A DNA stretch of 64,000 bases from VFMC01 sp963791635 (GTDB lineage Bacteria; Actinomycetota; Acidimicrobiia; Acidimicrobiales; Ilumatobacteraceae), in assembly GCA_963791635.1 (NCBI GenBank), contig CAWBTC010000017.1, positions 682,001 to 746,000 of the forward strand, in the 5' to 3' direction. This document shows positions 53,404 to 62,296 of this stretch, in pieces. The notes beneath the pieces were generated by a model that saw only the letters and a program-made list of their open reading frames with translations, was not told the DNA's origin and searched no databases. Made by a program: the position numbers and the translations under genes. Position 1 is the stretch's first letter; every line of letters starts with the position of its first letter.

Positions 53404-54072
53404 TCAGCGCACCGTGCTTGGCGCCCCTGCTGGCCGCACGAGCTCCACGGGGTCTCCGACACGGATGGTGCCGGGAACGAGGACCTCGGCATTGAGCGCG
53501 AGCTTTCCGTCGAAGCGGGCAATGATGTCCTTCAACACGCCACGATCGACCTCGAGTGTGTCGGGATCGACGGTGGTCATCGGGCAGCGGCCGCGACGAG
53601 AATCGAGTGCGATGACGACGTCGCCGATGTGGAGCTCCGCGCCAGGCCAACCGAATTCGCCGGTTCCTTCGACGCCGTCGATCACGATGTTCGGTCGCAG
53701 CCGGCGGACATCGCGACCGAACGCAGCCACTGCGCCGTCGGTGGCAACGAGCAAGGGGAGGACGTCGAAGCGCTCAGGACCGTCGTAGCGAGCGAGGGTC
53801 GCGTCTGCCCCGGCGGCGGCACGGACACGATCGAGCACATCTTCTGAAGTCCACGGTTGGCCATCGACGAGTGGTTCGCCGTCGGGGCCGAGTGTTGCGT
53901 GAAGGCCGAGCAGGTTGTGGTGACGTCGGGAGGTGCGTACGCCTTCGGGCCCGCGGACGTGAACGGCGCGGTCGCCGACGATGCCGTTGGTGGTGAGCTC
54001 GGCGACGTCGAGGTGTTCGCCAGCGAGGGTCTTGACGGGGTAGCGCCACAGGGCGCCGACGGTGAGGGTCAT
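53404..54072 (-). CDS. MOSC-domain protein
   Basis: This 222-aa protein has an N-terminal MOSC beta-barrel-like part (LTVGALWRYPVKTLAGEHLDVAELTTNGIVGDRAVHV) and a C-terminal MOSC domain (RLRPNIVIDG, ELHIGDVVIALDSRRGRCPMTTVDPDTLE with the conserved Cys, and IRVGDPVELV). MOSC proteins bind molybdenum cofactor and reduce N-hydroxylated compounds or transfer sulphur. It is the last gene of the DUF1348-TetR-MOSC operon, with an ATGA overlap with the TetR gene. Confidence 0.9.
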   Translation of the reverse strand: MTLTVGALWRYPVKTLAGEHLDVAELTTNGIVGDRAVHVRGPEGVRTSRRHHNLLGLHATLGPDGEPLVDGQPWTSEDVLDRVRAAAGADATLARYDGPERFDVLPLLVATDGAVAAFGRDVRRLRPNIVIDGVEGTGEFGWPGAELHIGDVVIALDSRRGRCPMTTVDPDTLEVDRGVLKDIIARFDGKLALNAEVLVPGTIRVGDPVELVRPAGAPSTVR

Positions 54073-54653
54073 GTTGGGATCGTTTCGAGGAGTTGGTGGA
54101 CGGCGGATCGGGCGGCGTCAAGGGGTTCGGTGTCGGCGAAGATGGTGCATTGCACGATCACGCCGTCGACGATGACGGCGAGCGCAGACGGGAACCACGA
54201 CGGCGCGTTGGGATGGTCGCGGGCGGCGAGCCTGGCAAGGTGTTCGACGAGGTCGCGTTTGTGGGCGGCGATGATCTTGCGGTGGGAGTCGTCGATCTCG
54301 CTGGTCTCGGCGAGTGAGTTGATGAACGCGCAGCCGCGGTAGCTGGGTGTGGTGACCCATTCGGCGATGGCGTCGAACGTGGCGAGTACAGGGTCGGTTC
54401 CGCCCGAGACATGACGTTCGACGTTCGAGGCGAACCACGCCATCCACCTGTCGTGGCGGTCGGTCAGCCAGGCGGCAACGAGTTCGGCCTTGGACGGGTA
54501 CATCGCATAGAGCCGCCGCATCGAGACACCCGATACGTCGCGGATGTCGCTCATCACCACCCCACTGATGCCGCTGGCGTAGAACAACTCGTCAGCCGCG
54601 CGCAGCACGGAACGCCGTGCCTCGTCGATGTGCATGGTGGCGGCCGGACTCAT
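54069..54653 (-). CDS. TetR-family transcriptional regulator
   Basis: This 194-aa protein has an N-terminal TetR HTH: ARRSVLRAADELFYASGISGVVMSDIRDVSGVSMRRLYAMYPSKAELVAAWL. The C-terminal ligand domain has WVTTPSYRGCAFINSLAE, typical of the LmrA/YxaF-like group. It overlaps both neighbours by 4 bp. The operator-like palindromes upstream of the first gene make it a likely autorepressor of the operon. Confidence 0.9.
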   Translation of the reverse strand: MSPAATMHIDEARRSVLRAADELFYASGISGVVMSDIRDVSGVSMRRLYAMYPSKAELVAAWLTDRHDRWMAWFASNVERHVSGGTDPVLATFDAIAEWVTTPSYRGCAFINSLAETSEIDDSHRKIIAAHKRDLVEHLARLAARDHPNAPSWFPSALAVIVDGVIVQCTIFADTEPLDAARSAVHQLLETIPT

Positions 54654-55111
54654 TGCAGTGGGAGCCCGGTCGTGTCACCTTCGGGGCGCGGTCCGAAGAT
54701 GCGTCGCTCGTCGGCGGCGATGGAGACGTCGTTGATGCTTGCCTCACGGCGCCGCATGAAGCCGTAGGCGTCGAACTCCCAGTTCTCGTTGCCGTACGAC
54801 CGGAACCACTGATCCTTGCTGTCGTGCCACTCGTACTGGAACCGCACCGCGATCCGGTTGCCGTGGAACGCCCACAGCTCCTTTCGTAGGGCGTAGTCGA
54901 GCTCTCGTTCCCACTTCGCCCGCAGGAAGCCAACGATCTGTTCGCGGCCTTCGATGAACTCGGAACGGTTCCGCCACACCGAGTCCTCCGTGTACGCGCC
55001 GGCGACGCGTTCAGGGTCGCAGGTGTTCCACGCGGCCTCGGCCGCGAGCACCTTCTGCCGCGCCGAGGCCTCGTCGAACGGGGGGACCGGGGGGCGGATC
55101 GGGGTGGTCAT
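54650..55111 (-). CDS. DUF1348 (NTF2-like) protein
   Basis: This 153-aa NTF2-fold protein has PPVPPFDEASARQKVLAAEAAWNTCDPERVAGAYTEDSVWRNRSEFIEGREQIVGFLRAKWERELDY, then WAFHGNRIAVRFQYEWHD and NENWEFDAYGFMRRREASINDV, the hallmark of DUF1348. Function unknown. The start is the ATG giving MTTPIRPPVPP. First gene of the operon. Confidence 0.9.
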   Translation of the reverse strand: MTTPIRPPVPPFDEASARQKVLAAEAAWNTCDPERVAGAYTEDSVWRNRSEFIEGREQIVGFLRAKWERELDYALRKELWAFHGNRIAVRFQYEWHDSKDQWFRSYGNENWEFDAYGFMRRREASINDVSIAADERRIFGPRPEGDTTGLPLQ

Positions 55112-55131
55112 GTAGGTTGCTCCAAAGGCCA

Positions 55132-55149
55132 TGAGAATGTATGTTCTCA
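55132..55149. promoter_or_regulatory. Operator-like palindrome (probable TetR site)
   Basis: TGAGAATGTATGTTCTCA has 6-bp inverted arms around a 6-bp centre and lies at the expected transcript start. A related element, AGAGAATGATCGATCTCA on the minus strand, overlaps the -35/-10 spacer. Two similar palindromes over one promoter fit repression by the TetR protein encoded in the operon. Confidence 0.55.
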
Positions 55150-55150
55150 C

Positions 55151-55178
55151 GTTATGAGATCGATCATTCTCTTGTCAA
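55151..55178 (-). promoter_or_regulatory. Promoter of the DUF1348-TetR-MOSC operon
   Basis: On the minus strand a perfect -35 TTGACA (55178-55173) is followed after 16 bp by CATAAC (55156-55151). The transcript would start near 55144, inside the palindrome at 55132-55149. Confidence 0.65.
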
Positions 55179-55344
55179 GTGGCGAGACGTCCGGACGCTC
55201 CGCATGAGCGCCGACGCCGACGAGAAGCGACCCCCGCAGGTATGCAACCGGCGGGTGGACACTCTGTTTGGTGCAGATCGAACCCGACAATCGGCGCAGA
55301 TACAACACGACGGATGGCGCTCGCCTGAGCCGACGTTGGTGGCT

Positions 55345-56598
55345 TCAAAGCGCAGGGGGCACCCGTTGCTCGTGGGACGTCATGGTGCCAAGGGCGCGTG
55401 CGATCAGGAGCGCTGAGATGATCTCGATTGCCCCTCCGACGGCGAACGTCGAGCGGACGCCGATCGCAGTGGCGAGGGCGCCGCTGCCGAGGGCGCCGGC
55501 GACGATGATGCCGCGAGTGAACATCCGCGCCGTGACGTTGACGCGCCCGAGGAGACGATTCGGGGTGAGGCGCTGTTGCAGTGATCTGGCCACGGGGATT
55601 CGAACGCCGGCTGGCACTCCGCCGAGGAACCAGATCACTGCGAGAACGCCGACCGACGTCGAGAACGCCATCGCCGCCAGCGCGAGCCCTTCCACACATG
55701 TCGCGGTCGCCAACGTCGTACGCGTCCCGAATCGTCTCGACAGCCCGCCGCCAACTCGTGTGCCAACGAAGGCGCCAGAGGCGCCGGCGGCGAGCACAGC
55801 ACCGAACGACCACGCGGGACCTCCAGCGCTGTCGAGAATGAGGAGGACGAGCAGGCTGAATCCGGTTGCTGCGCCGAGGTAGTACACCATGGTTGCAACC
55901 GTGACCGGCCAGAGGATCGGATGCCGTCGCAGGAATCGGAAGCCCTCGGCAACGTCGGAGAGCAACGTCGGGCGCTCCGCCGGTCGGACTTCGTCACGGC
56001 GGTGGTCGTCGTGCGCGGCAGGATCGCTGGGAAGCCGGCGAAACGGAACGAGCGAGGCGAGGTAGCTGCCGGCATCCAACAGGAACGGGAGCCATGGAGC
56101 GAAACCGAACGCGGTCGCGCCGGCCGGCGCGCCGGCGAAGTCGTTGGTCACGATCTCGACGCTCGCGATGCGTCCGTTCGCGATGTCGAGTTGCTCGTCG
56201 TCGACGAGAGTCGGCACGAGCGCCACGACTGACGGATCGACAAGGATCTCGCCGGCGGTGATCAGGAACGCAACCACGCAGAGGTGCCAGATCGCGACGA
56301 CGTCGCTCGCGACCGACCACGCGAGGGCGAGCATCACGACACCGCGCCAGCTCTGGGTCACCAGGATCATTCGCCGACGATCATGTCGATCGACCAACGC
56401 ACCACCCAGGGGAGCGACCGACACCCAGGGGAGGAACTGCGCTGCTGTGACCGCGCTCACGAGCACCGGCGACGACGTCAGATCCGCAGCGAGCAGCGGG
56501 AGCGCAGCGAGCCGGATCCCATCGCCGGTGTTGGAGACCAACGAACCGAAGAACAACGCCCGAAAGCCGGGCCCGAACGATCGATCCGGGGCGCGCAC
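55345..56598 (-). CDS. MFS transporter (MFS_3, macrolide-efflux-like)
   Basis: This 12-helix major facilitator has 417 aa and a GTG start. The N-terminus FRALFFGSLVSNTGDGIRLAALPLLAADLTSSP and the loop motif GGALVDRHDRRRMILVTQSWRG are typical of the enterobactin/macrolide exporter-like MFS_3 group. Probable drug or metabolite efflux. It lies 233 bp from the DUF1348 operon promoter, and no link is evident. Confidence 0.9.
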   Translation of the reverse strand: MRAPDRSFGPGFRALFFGSLVSNTGDGIRLAALPLLAADLTSSPVLVSAVTAAQFLPWVSVAPLGGALVDRHDRRRMILVTQSWRGVVMLALAWSVASDVVAIWHLCVVAFLITAGEILVDPSVVALVPTLVDDEQLDIANGRIASVEIVTNDFAGAPAGATAFGFAPWLPFLLDAGSYLASLVPFRRLPSDPAAHDDHRRDEVRPAERPTLLSDVAEGFRFLRRHPILWPVTVATMVYYLGAATGFSLLVLLILDSAGGPAWSFGAVLAAGASGAFVGTRVGGGLSRRFGTRTTLATATCVEGLALAAMAFSTSVGVLAVIWFLGGVPAGVRIPVARSLQQRLTPNRLLGRVNVTARMFTRGIIVAGALGSGALATAIGVRSTFAVGGAIEIISALLIARALGTMTSHEQRVPPAL

Positions 56599-56747
56599 GC
56601 GAGCAAGCTACCCGCGGAGTGGTCTGGTGCAGGCCGTCGATCGTGCCGATGTGATGGTGCGCCGCGCTGGATCTGATCACGTTGCCATCTGGTCCTGCGC
56701 CCGCACTTCAGCAGCTTTGGTGGGCGGTTGGTGCCGGTGCTCGCCGA

Positions 56748-57872
56748 TCAGTGGTGGTGCCCACCGGCGCCGAGTTCAGGATTGAGTTGGTGCAAGATGC
56801 CCAGGGTGTTGCGGGTGTCCCAGATCTCGGCGAGCTTGCCCTCCTCGACGCGATACATGGTCACGCCGGTGAACTCCACGCATTGGCCCGTTGGCGGGAA
56901 CCCCATGAAGGCACCCTGTGATGTGCCCTGCGCTGTCCATCGCACAGCACCGATGTCGCCTTGGGCGACGGTGAGGTGATCGGTGATCGTCAGGTCGGGA
57001 AACGCCGTCCATTGGTCGGCAAGCCACTCGATTGCGCCGGCCGGACCGTGGTGACGAGCCTCGCACGGCATTGCCGTGGGATGGACCAACACGTGGGGCG
57101 AGACGAGGTCATTGATCGTCGCGCCGTCGTGACCGTTGACGACGTCGTGGATCCACTTCTCCACCAAGCGACGGCTTGTCTCGCCGTCGACGGTCGACCC
57201 GCCGTCGTGGGGAGGGTCGGTCGCCATCTCGTGCTCATAGACCTGTGTCGCTTCCCCGTTGTCGAACCGAACGACCTCGATCCGACGGATCCGGGTGTCC
57301 TTCGACGCTTGAGCAGGGCCGAGAGCGACGACCACGTCATCGAACGCGGCGATCGTGTCGAGATCGATGTCGTGGACGACGGTCCGGTTGAACGCGTCGA
57401 GGTTCGCTGCGGCAGCTGGGGTGAGCCGGCGCGGCTCGGCCGGCGGGGCGACCCCCAGTTGTTGCATCTCGGCGAGGGAGTCCATGCCGAACCACATCTC
57501 GGTCAGCTGGCCGTGCTCGATCCGCACGATGTTGACCATGCCGTAGTCGAGCCTGCCTCCGGTGGGCGGTGGCGCGTGTTCGCCGTGCCCGGTGAAGGTC
57601 CCGTAGGTCGGCAGCAGCACCGCGACGAAGTCGCCGTCGGCGATCATCACCGGAATGGGATGCCACGAGTCGGGGGAGAGCTGCTTGAAGCCGGCCCACG
57701 TCGACACCATCCCATCGGGGCCGGCCCCGACCGTGCCCCCGAGCGGGTGGTGGAACACGAAGCCAGGCGCAACCACTTGGCGAACCGCATCCCAATCGTC
57801 GTTGTTGAACCCGTGGATGAACCTCGTCGCCGCCGACTTGTTGAGGTGACAGATCTCCGACGGTGATCCCAT
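56748..57872 (-). CDS. Tandem SnoaL-like (ester cyclase family) protein
   Basis: This 374-aa protein has two NTF2/SnoaL-like domains. The first is about 10-140 (KSAATRFIHGFNNDDWDAVRQVVAPGFVFHHP, then GRLDYGMVNIVRIEHGQLTEMWFGMDSLAEMQQLG). The second is about 230-365 (RLVEKWIHDVVNGHDGATINDLVSPHVLVHPTA, then CVEFTGVTMYRVEEGKLAEIWDTRNTLGILHQL). Single-domain SnoaL proteins are usual, so this is an internal duplication or fusion. Substrate unknown. The C-terminus ends HHH. Confidence 0.82.
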   Translation of the reverse strand: MGSPSEICHLNKSAATRFIHGFNNDDWDAVRQVVAPGFVFHHPLGGTVGAGPDGMVSTWAGFKQLSPDSWHPIPVMIADGDFVAVLLPTYGTFTGHGEHAPPPTGGRLDYGMVNIVRIEHGQLTEMWFGMDSLAEMQQLGVAPPAEPRRLTPAAAANLDAFNRTVVHDIDLDTIAAFDDVVVALGPAQASKDTRIRRIEVVRFDNGEATQVYEHEMATDPPHDGGSTVDGETSRRLVEKWIHDVVNGHDGATINDLVSPHVLVHPTAMPCEARHHGPAGAIEWLADQWTAFPDLTITDHLTVAQGDIGAVRWTAQGTSQGAFMGFPPTGQCVEFTGVTMYRVEEGKLAEIWDTRNTLGILHQLNPELGAGGHHH

Positions 57873-57989
57873 GCGAGCACGCTCCTGCTGGTGAACCGTC
57901 TCGATCTTCGCGCCCGACGGCGAACCGGTGACAGAGGCGGACGTCCCCGGCGACTTCGCCAGGTCTCGCCGAGGTCGAGACGAAGCAGC

Positions 57990-58745
57990 TCAGTCCCAGC
58001 GGAAGAAGCGCACTGACAGCGCCACCGAGCCGGCGAGGACTCCGGTGACCACCAATGAGGCCGAGGTCGCCCATCCGAAGCCGAGCCACGGGTCTTGCAG
58101 CAGGGTGACCACCCATGTCAACGGGAGAGAGTTCCCGATGCCTCGCATGGGTCCGGTGAGCACGTCGCGAGGTGGCCCAGCGCCCGAGAGGAGGAACATC
58201 ACGAAGAACAACATGAGGCCCGCTCCCTGCGCGGATCGCGATGTGGGCAGGACCGATCCCAGCACCACACCCACAGCAGCGAAGACCAGGGCAGCCAACA
58301 CGAACGCAGGGATGAACAGCAGGCCGTCGGCCGGCAGCAACTCCGTGCCGTAGATCAACGTGCTCGCGACGGTGATCGACACGGCACCCACGACGGCGGT
58401 CAACAGCGCGATCGCGATCTGGGAACCGAGGATCACCCACAGCGGCATCGCAGAGGCGCGGAAGCGTCGCAAGACACCTCGCTCGCGGTAGCTGGCGAGC
58501 CGTACGGGCATGCTCAGCACGCCAGTCGCTGCCATGACAAGACCGAGGTATGCGGGCACGTAGTACTCGGAGGGGCCGACGCCGCGCCAGACGTCCTCCA
58601 CGGGGTCGACCTCGACCTCGTTGCCGAACACGCCGTTGAGCACGATCAGGAAGAAGAACGGCAACGCCAACGTGAACACCAGACTGAGTGGGTCGCGGGT
58701 GAACAACTTGAGCTCCACCCAGGTGAGCTTGCGCAGCGCCTTCAC
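57990..58745 (-). CDS. ABC-2 type transporter permease
   Basis: This 251-aa membrane protein with six segments begins with a cytoplasmic amphipathic helix (ALRKLTWVELKLFTRDPLSLVFTLALPFFFLIVLNGVFG). It has the ABC-2 signature region MRGIGNSLPLTWVVTLLQDPWLG. The GTG start overlaps the stop of the ATPase gene. Drug or lipid export is likely. Confidence 0.9.
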   Translation of the reverse strand: MKALRKLTWVELKLFTRDPLSLVFTLALPFFFLIVLNGVFGNEVEVDPVEDVWRGVGPSEYYVPAYLGLVMAATGVLSMPVRLASYRERGVLRRFRASAMPLWVILGSQIAIALLTAVVGAVSITVASTLIYGTELLPADGLLFIPAFVLAALVFAAVGVVLGSVLPTSRSAQGAGLMLFFVMFLLSGAGPPRDVLTGPMRGIGNSLPLTWVVTLLQDPWLGFGWATSASLVVTGVLAGSVALSVRFFRWD

Positions 58746-59689
58746 GTCGACACCACCGCATCGTGGGCGGTGAGGGCCAAGAACGCGTCCTCCAGTGATT
58801 TGCGTTCCGCCCGAAGATCCGCTGGGGCGATGCCGTGCTCGACGAGCGCGGCGGCGGTGTAGGCGAGCAGCGGCCCGTTGCCGTGAACCGTCACTCGCGA
58901 GCCGGTCCGGACGATTCGCTCCACTCCCGGCGCGTCAGCAAGCCACGGGAGGTCGACCGCGTCGGTCGTGAAGTGCACCGTCGGCCCGTCAGCATGCGCG
59001 GCGATCAGCCCATCAGGCGAGCCTTCGGCGATGATCTTCCCCTGGCTGAACACTGCCAGGCGGTCGCACAACCGCTCCGCTTCGTCCATGAAGTGAGTGA
59101 CCAGCACCACTGTTGTCCCCCGAGCGCGGATCTGATCGATCAGATCCCAGGCGACACGCCGGGCCGCCGGATCGAGACCCGTCGTCATCTCATCGAGGAA
59201 CACCAGACGTGGCCGGTTGACGAGCGCAAGCGCGACGAGAAGCCGCTGACGCTGGCCACCCGACAGCTTCGCGAACGCCGTGTCCCGCTTGCCGACGAGA
59301 CCCCAGTCGGCAAGCAACTCCCGCCAATCTGCCGCTGCCGGCGAAATCGCGGCGAACAGATCCAGTGCTTCCCACACCCGCAACCGGTCCGGGAGCTCCG
59401 ACTCCTGGAGCTGGCTTCCGACCATGCTGCGAAGCCGCCCCCGGTCTGCCTGCGGATCGATCCCGAACACCCGCACCAAACCCGAATCCGCTCGACGCAG
59501 ACCCTGAACGCACTCAACGGTGGTGGTCTTGCCCGAACCGTTCGTCCCGATGATCCCGAAGATCTCGCCGAGCTTCACGTCGAACGACACACCGTCGACG
59601 GCCTTCGTGTCGCCGTAGCGCTTCCGTAAGTCGCTCACGATGAGCGCGCTGTCGATCCCGCCCGGATCCTCTTCGCGTCGCTGATCCAT
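58742..59689 (-). CDS. ABC-2 type transporter ATP-binding protein
   Basis: This 315-aa ATPase of the DrrA/CcmA group has Walker A GTNGSGKTT, signature LSGGQRQRLLVALAL, Walker B LVFLDEMTTGLD and the switch His in LVTHFMDEAERL. The C-terminal extension (about 225-315) is typical of DrrA-like proteins. Walker B has DEM instead of the usual DEP. It is coupled to the permease. Confidence 0.92.
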   Translation of the reverse strand: MDQRREEDPGGIDSALIVSDLRKRYGDTKAVDGVSFDVKLGEIFGIIGTNGSGKTTTVECVQGLRRADSGLVRVFGIDPQADRGRLRSMVGSQLQESELPDRLRVWEALDLFAAISPAAADWRELLADWGLVGKRDTAFAKLSGGQRQRLLVALALVNRPRLVFLDEMTTGLDPAARRVAWDLIDQIRARGTTVVLVTHFMDEAERLCDRLAVFSQGKIIAEGSPDGLIAAHADGPTVHFTTDAVDLPWLADAPGVERIVRTGSRVTVHGNGPLLAYTAAALVEHGIAPADLRAERKSLEDAFLALTAHDAVVST

Positions 59690-59690
59690 C

Positions 59691-59885
59691 TCAACTCGCC
59701 GCTTCGCTCACTCGCCGCTCAGTGGCGACGACGACGGGTGCCCTGAAGCCCCGAACGATCAACCAGAGGGCGAGCGCCTCGATGGTTCTGGCGACGACGT
59801 ATCCCGCCAGTCCCAGCCACGCGGCGACCGTTCCAACGATGAACAGGCCCCCCACAACCCGTGCGGTACCTCGGTCTGTCTTCAC
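59691..59885 (-). CDS. Small membrane protein, possible shortened DUF4386 protein
   Basis: This 64-aa frame from GTG encodes KTDRGTARVVGGLFIVGTVA, then GYVVARTIEALALWLIVRGF. Its two parts resemble the first and a late helix of DUF4386 membrane proteins (normally over 200 aa), as though the middle had been deleted. It ends one nucleotide before the ATG of the ABC ATPase gene, which favours translation. Weak evidence otherwise. Confidence 0.4.
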   Translation of the reverse strand: MKTDRGTARVVGGLFIVGTVAAWLGLAGYVVARTIEALALWLIVRGFRAPVVVATERRVSEAAS

Positions 59886-60155
59886 TACTCTCGAGCCTCC
59901 TTCGCCGGCGTCGGCCGCGTCGCGCGTGGCATCGCCACTCGATGGATGCTTCAGATCCACGACGGGTGGGTGCCCGACGCGTTCTCGTGCACGATCGCGA
60001 CGCGTGCTCGGTTCCACTCCGATCAATGCTCCGCCGATCGATCCGTTGCCAGGGCGCAACGTCCCAATGCCAACTGAGCCGCGACTCTTCGGCGCTTTCG
60101 ACCTGCCTACGATGGTCGGGACAGGCGATCGGCGATCGAGAGAGCGAGGGCCCGG

Positions 60156-62267
60156 ATGAGCCCCAGCACCGTGCAACCCAGCCCCTGGGTGTTGGCGACC
60201 GAGCCGACCAGTCTGGGCGACCCGACGAACCTGATCACGTTGGTCGATGGGCAGACGTTCTGCCTCAGTGGCCGCTCTGGTGACTTCAGCAACAACCCGA
60301 CACACGGCGTGTTCTTCGCCGACATGCGCGTGCTCAACCAGGCGCGACTGCTGGTCGGCGGTTCACCCGTCGAGCCGTTGGCGGTCACGCTGGCCGACGC
60401 CAGCACTGCCACCTTCGTCGGCCGCTCGCAACCTTCGTCACCGTCCGAACCGCGGCTGTTGGTCGTGCGTCGCCGCAGCCTGGGGTCGGTGTGGCAGGAG
60501 GAGATCGAGTTGCGCAACACGGGCGGCGTCGCGTTGTCAGCCGCCGTCGAGATGCAGGTGGCCGCAGACTTCGCCGATGTGTTCGCGGTCAAGGAGGGTC
60601 GTACCGGGGTCGAGGGCACTCACTCGGTGGAAGCGGACGGGCAGAGCCTGCTCTTCGGCTGGCGCCTCGGCGACGTCCATCGCACGACGAAGCTGACCAT
60701 TGAAGGAGTCGAGGCGGAAGTCTCCCCGAAGGGTTTCGCGTGGACGGTGCACCTCGACCGCCACGAGGTGTGCAGCGTGCGGTTCGACCTCACGGTTGCG
60801 CTCGGCAGCCGATGGATCGAGCGCGTCGATCACCACCCCAACCTCTCCAATGCGGCTGCGCGCAACCGTCACTGGTTGGCGGCCGTTCCCAAGCTGCGCA
60901 CCGTGGACCGCAAGTTGGGGGCCGCCTACGACCGCTCCGTCGCCGACATCGGAGCGCTTCGGTTGCACGATCCATCGGGACGTCATCGCCCGGTCATCGC
61001 CGCCGGGGCGCCGTGGTACATGACGCTCTTCGGTCGCGATGCCTTGATCAGCGCGTACATGGCGCTGCCGATCGATCCGTCCCTCGCGCTCGGCGTGTTG
61101 CAGGCGTTGGCCGAACTGCAGGGCACCACCGTCGACCAGATGACGGAGGAGCAGCCAGGGCGGATCATGCACGAGACCCGCAACCTCGGCGTCGAAGCGT
61201 CCACGCTCACCGGTGGCAGCACGTACTTCGGTTCGGTCGACGCGACCCCACTGTTCGTCGTCCTGCTCGGGGAGCTGTCCGGCTGGGGGTTGACGGAGGA
61301 GGTGCTCCTCGATCTGCTTCCTCACGCCGATCGAGCCCTGGTCTGGATGCGTGACTACGGCGACTGCGACGGCGACGGCTACCTCGAGTACCAGACCACC
61401 TCCGAGCGGGGGCTGGTGAACCAAGGCTGGAAGGACTCCGGTGACGGCATCCGCTACCACGATGGGCGCATCGCCGTCGCTCCGCTGGCGCTGTGCGAGG
61501 TGCAGGGCTACGCCTACGCGGCGTACCGCGCCCGCGCATCGATCGCGGCGCGCCTGGGGCGTGCCGACGAGGAGGCCGAGTTCTCGTTGCTGGCCGAGCA
61601 GTTGAAGGAGCGCTTCAATCGCGACTTCTGGGTGAAGGAACACGGGTGGTTCGCGGTCGCGCTCGGTCCCGACAAGGAGCAGGTCGACTCGCTGGCCTCG
61701 AACATGGGCCACTGCCTATGGAGCGGCATCGTCGCCGACGAGCATGCCGCGGCGGTGGCCCGCCGCTTGATGTCGCCGCCGATGTGGAGCGGGTGGGGCA
61801 TTCGCACCCTTGCCAGCGACGAGATCGGGTACGACCCGATGAGCTACCACTGCGGCACCGTGTGGCCCCACGACGGTGCATTGTGTGCAGCTGGGCTTCG
61901 TTCGTACGGTTTCGCCGCAGAAGCGCTCACCGTGGCGCGCGGGCTGTTCGACGCATCCGACGCCTGGGGCGGGCGCCTGCCCGAACTGTTCAGCGGTCTC
62001 GATCAGGCCGACGTCGGCACACCGGTGCCGTTCCCCACCTCGTGCTCGCCGCAGGCTTGGGCGGCGGCGACGCCGTTCCTGTTGCTGCGCACCATGCTGG
62101 GTCTGGAGCCCGATGACGACGTGGGGCTGACCATCGATCCGATCCCCGGTGCCATCGAGGACGACATGTACTTCATCGGTGTCCGGCGGCTGGAACGAAG
62201 GTTCGACGTTCGCGTCGACGAGGGCAAGGCGACGATCACCGAGTGGGCCCTCGACCGCCTCTCATGA
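60156..62267 (+). CDS. Glycogen debranching-type glycosidase (amylo-alpha-1,6-glucosidase-like)
   Basis: This 703-aa protein has an N-terminal beta domain (about 20-220; LITLVDGQTFCLSGRSGDF, THGVFFADMRVLNQ) and a C-terminal (alpha/alpha)6 barrel (APWYMTLFGRDALISAYMAL; GYLEYQTTSERGLVNQGWKDSGD; YHCGTVWPHDGALCAAGLRSYGF). Acidic residues in GWKDSGD and VWPHDGA fit a GH63/GH15-like catalytic site. It probably trims branched or storage glucans. It precedes trehalose genes, suggesting a carbohydrate storage/stress locus. Confidence 0.88.
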   Translation: MSPSTVQPSPWVLATEPTSLGDPTNLITLVDGQTFCLSGRSGDFSNNPTHGVFFADMRVLNQARLLVGGSPVEPLAVTLADASTATFVGRSQPSSPSEPRLLVVRRRSLGSVWQEEIELRNTGGVALSAAVEMQVAADFADVFAVKEGRTGVEGTHSVEADGQSLLFGWRLGDVHRTTKLTIEGVEAEVSPKGFAWTVHLDRHEVCSVRFDLTVALGSRWIERVDHHPNLSNAAARNRHWLAAVPKLRTVDRKLGAAYDRSVADIGALRLHDPSGRHRPVIAAGAPWYMTLFGRDALISAYMALPIDPSLALGVLQALAELQGTTVDQMTEEQPGRIMHETRNLGVEASTLTGGSTYFGSVDATPLFVVLLGELSGWGLTEEVLLDLLPHADRALVWMRDYGDCDGDGYLEYQTTSERGLVNQGWKDSGDGIRYHDGRIAVAPLALCEVQGYAYAAYRARASIAARLGRADEEAEFSLLAEQLKERFNRDFWVKEHGWFAVALGPDKEQVDSLASNMGHCLWSGIVADEHAAAVARRLMSPPMWSGWGIRTLASDEIGYDPMSYHCGTVWPHDGALCAAGLRSYGFAAEALTVARGLFDASDAWGGRLPELFSGLDQADVGTPVPFPTSCSPQAWAAATPFLLLRTMLGLEPDDDVGLTIDPIPGAIEDDMYFIGVRRLERRFDVRVDEGKATITEWALDRLS

Positions 62268-62296
62268 GACCACTCACCGGTAGTTCGACGCGACGT

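Noticed and set aside
55141..55416. Small gene between the DUF1348 and MFS genes
   Set aside because: The frame starts inside the operator/promoter region and shows no codon bias or motif.
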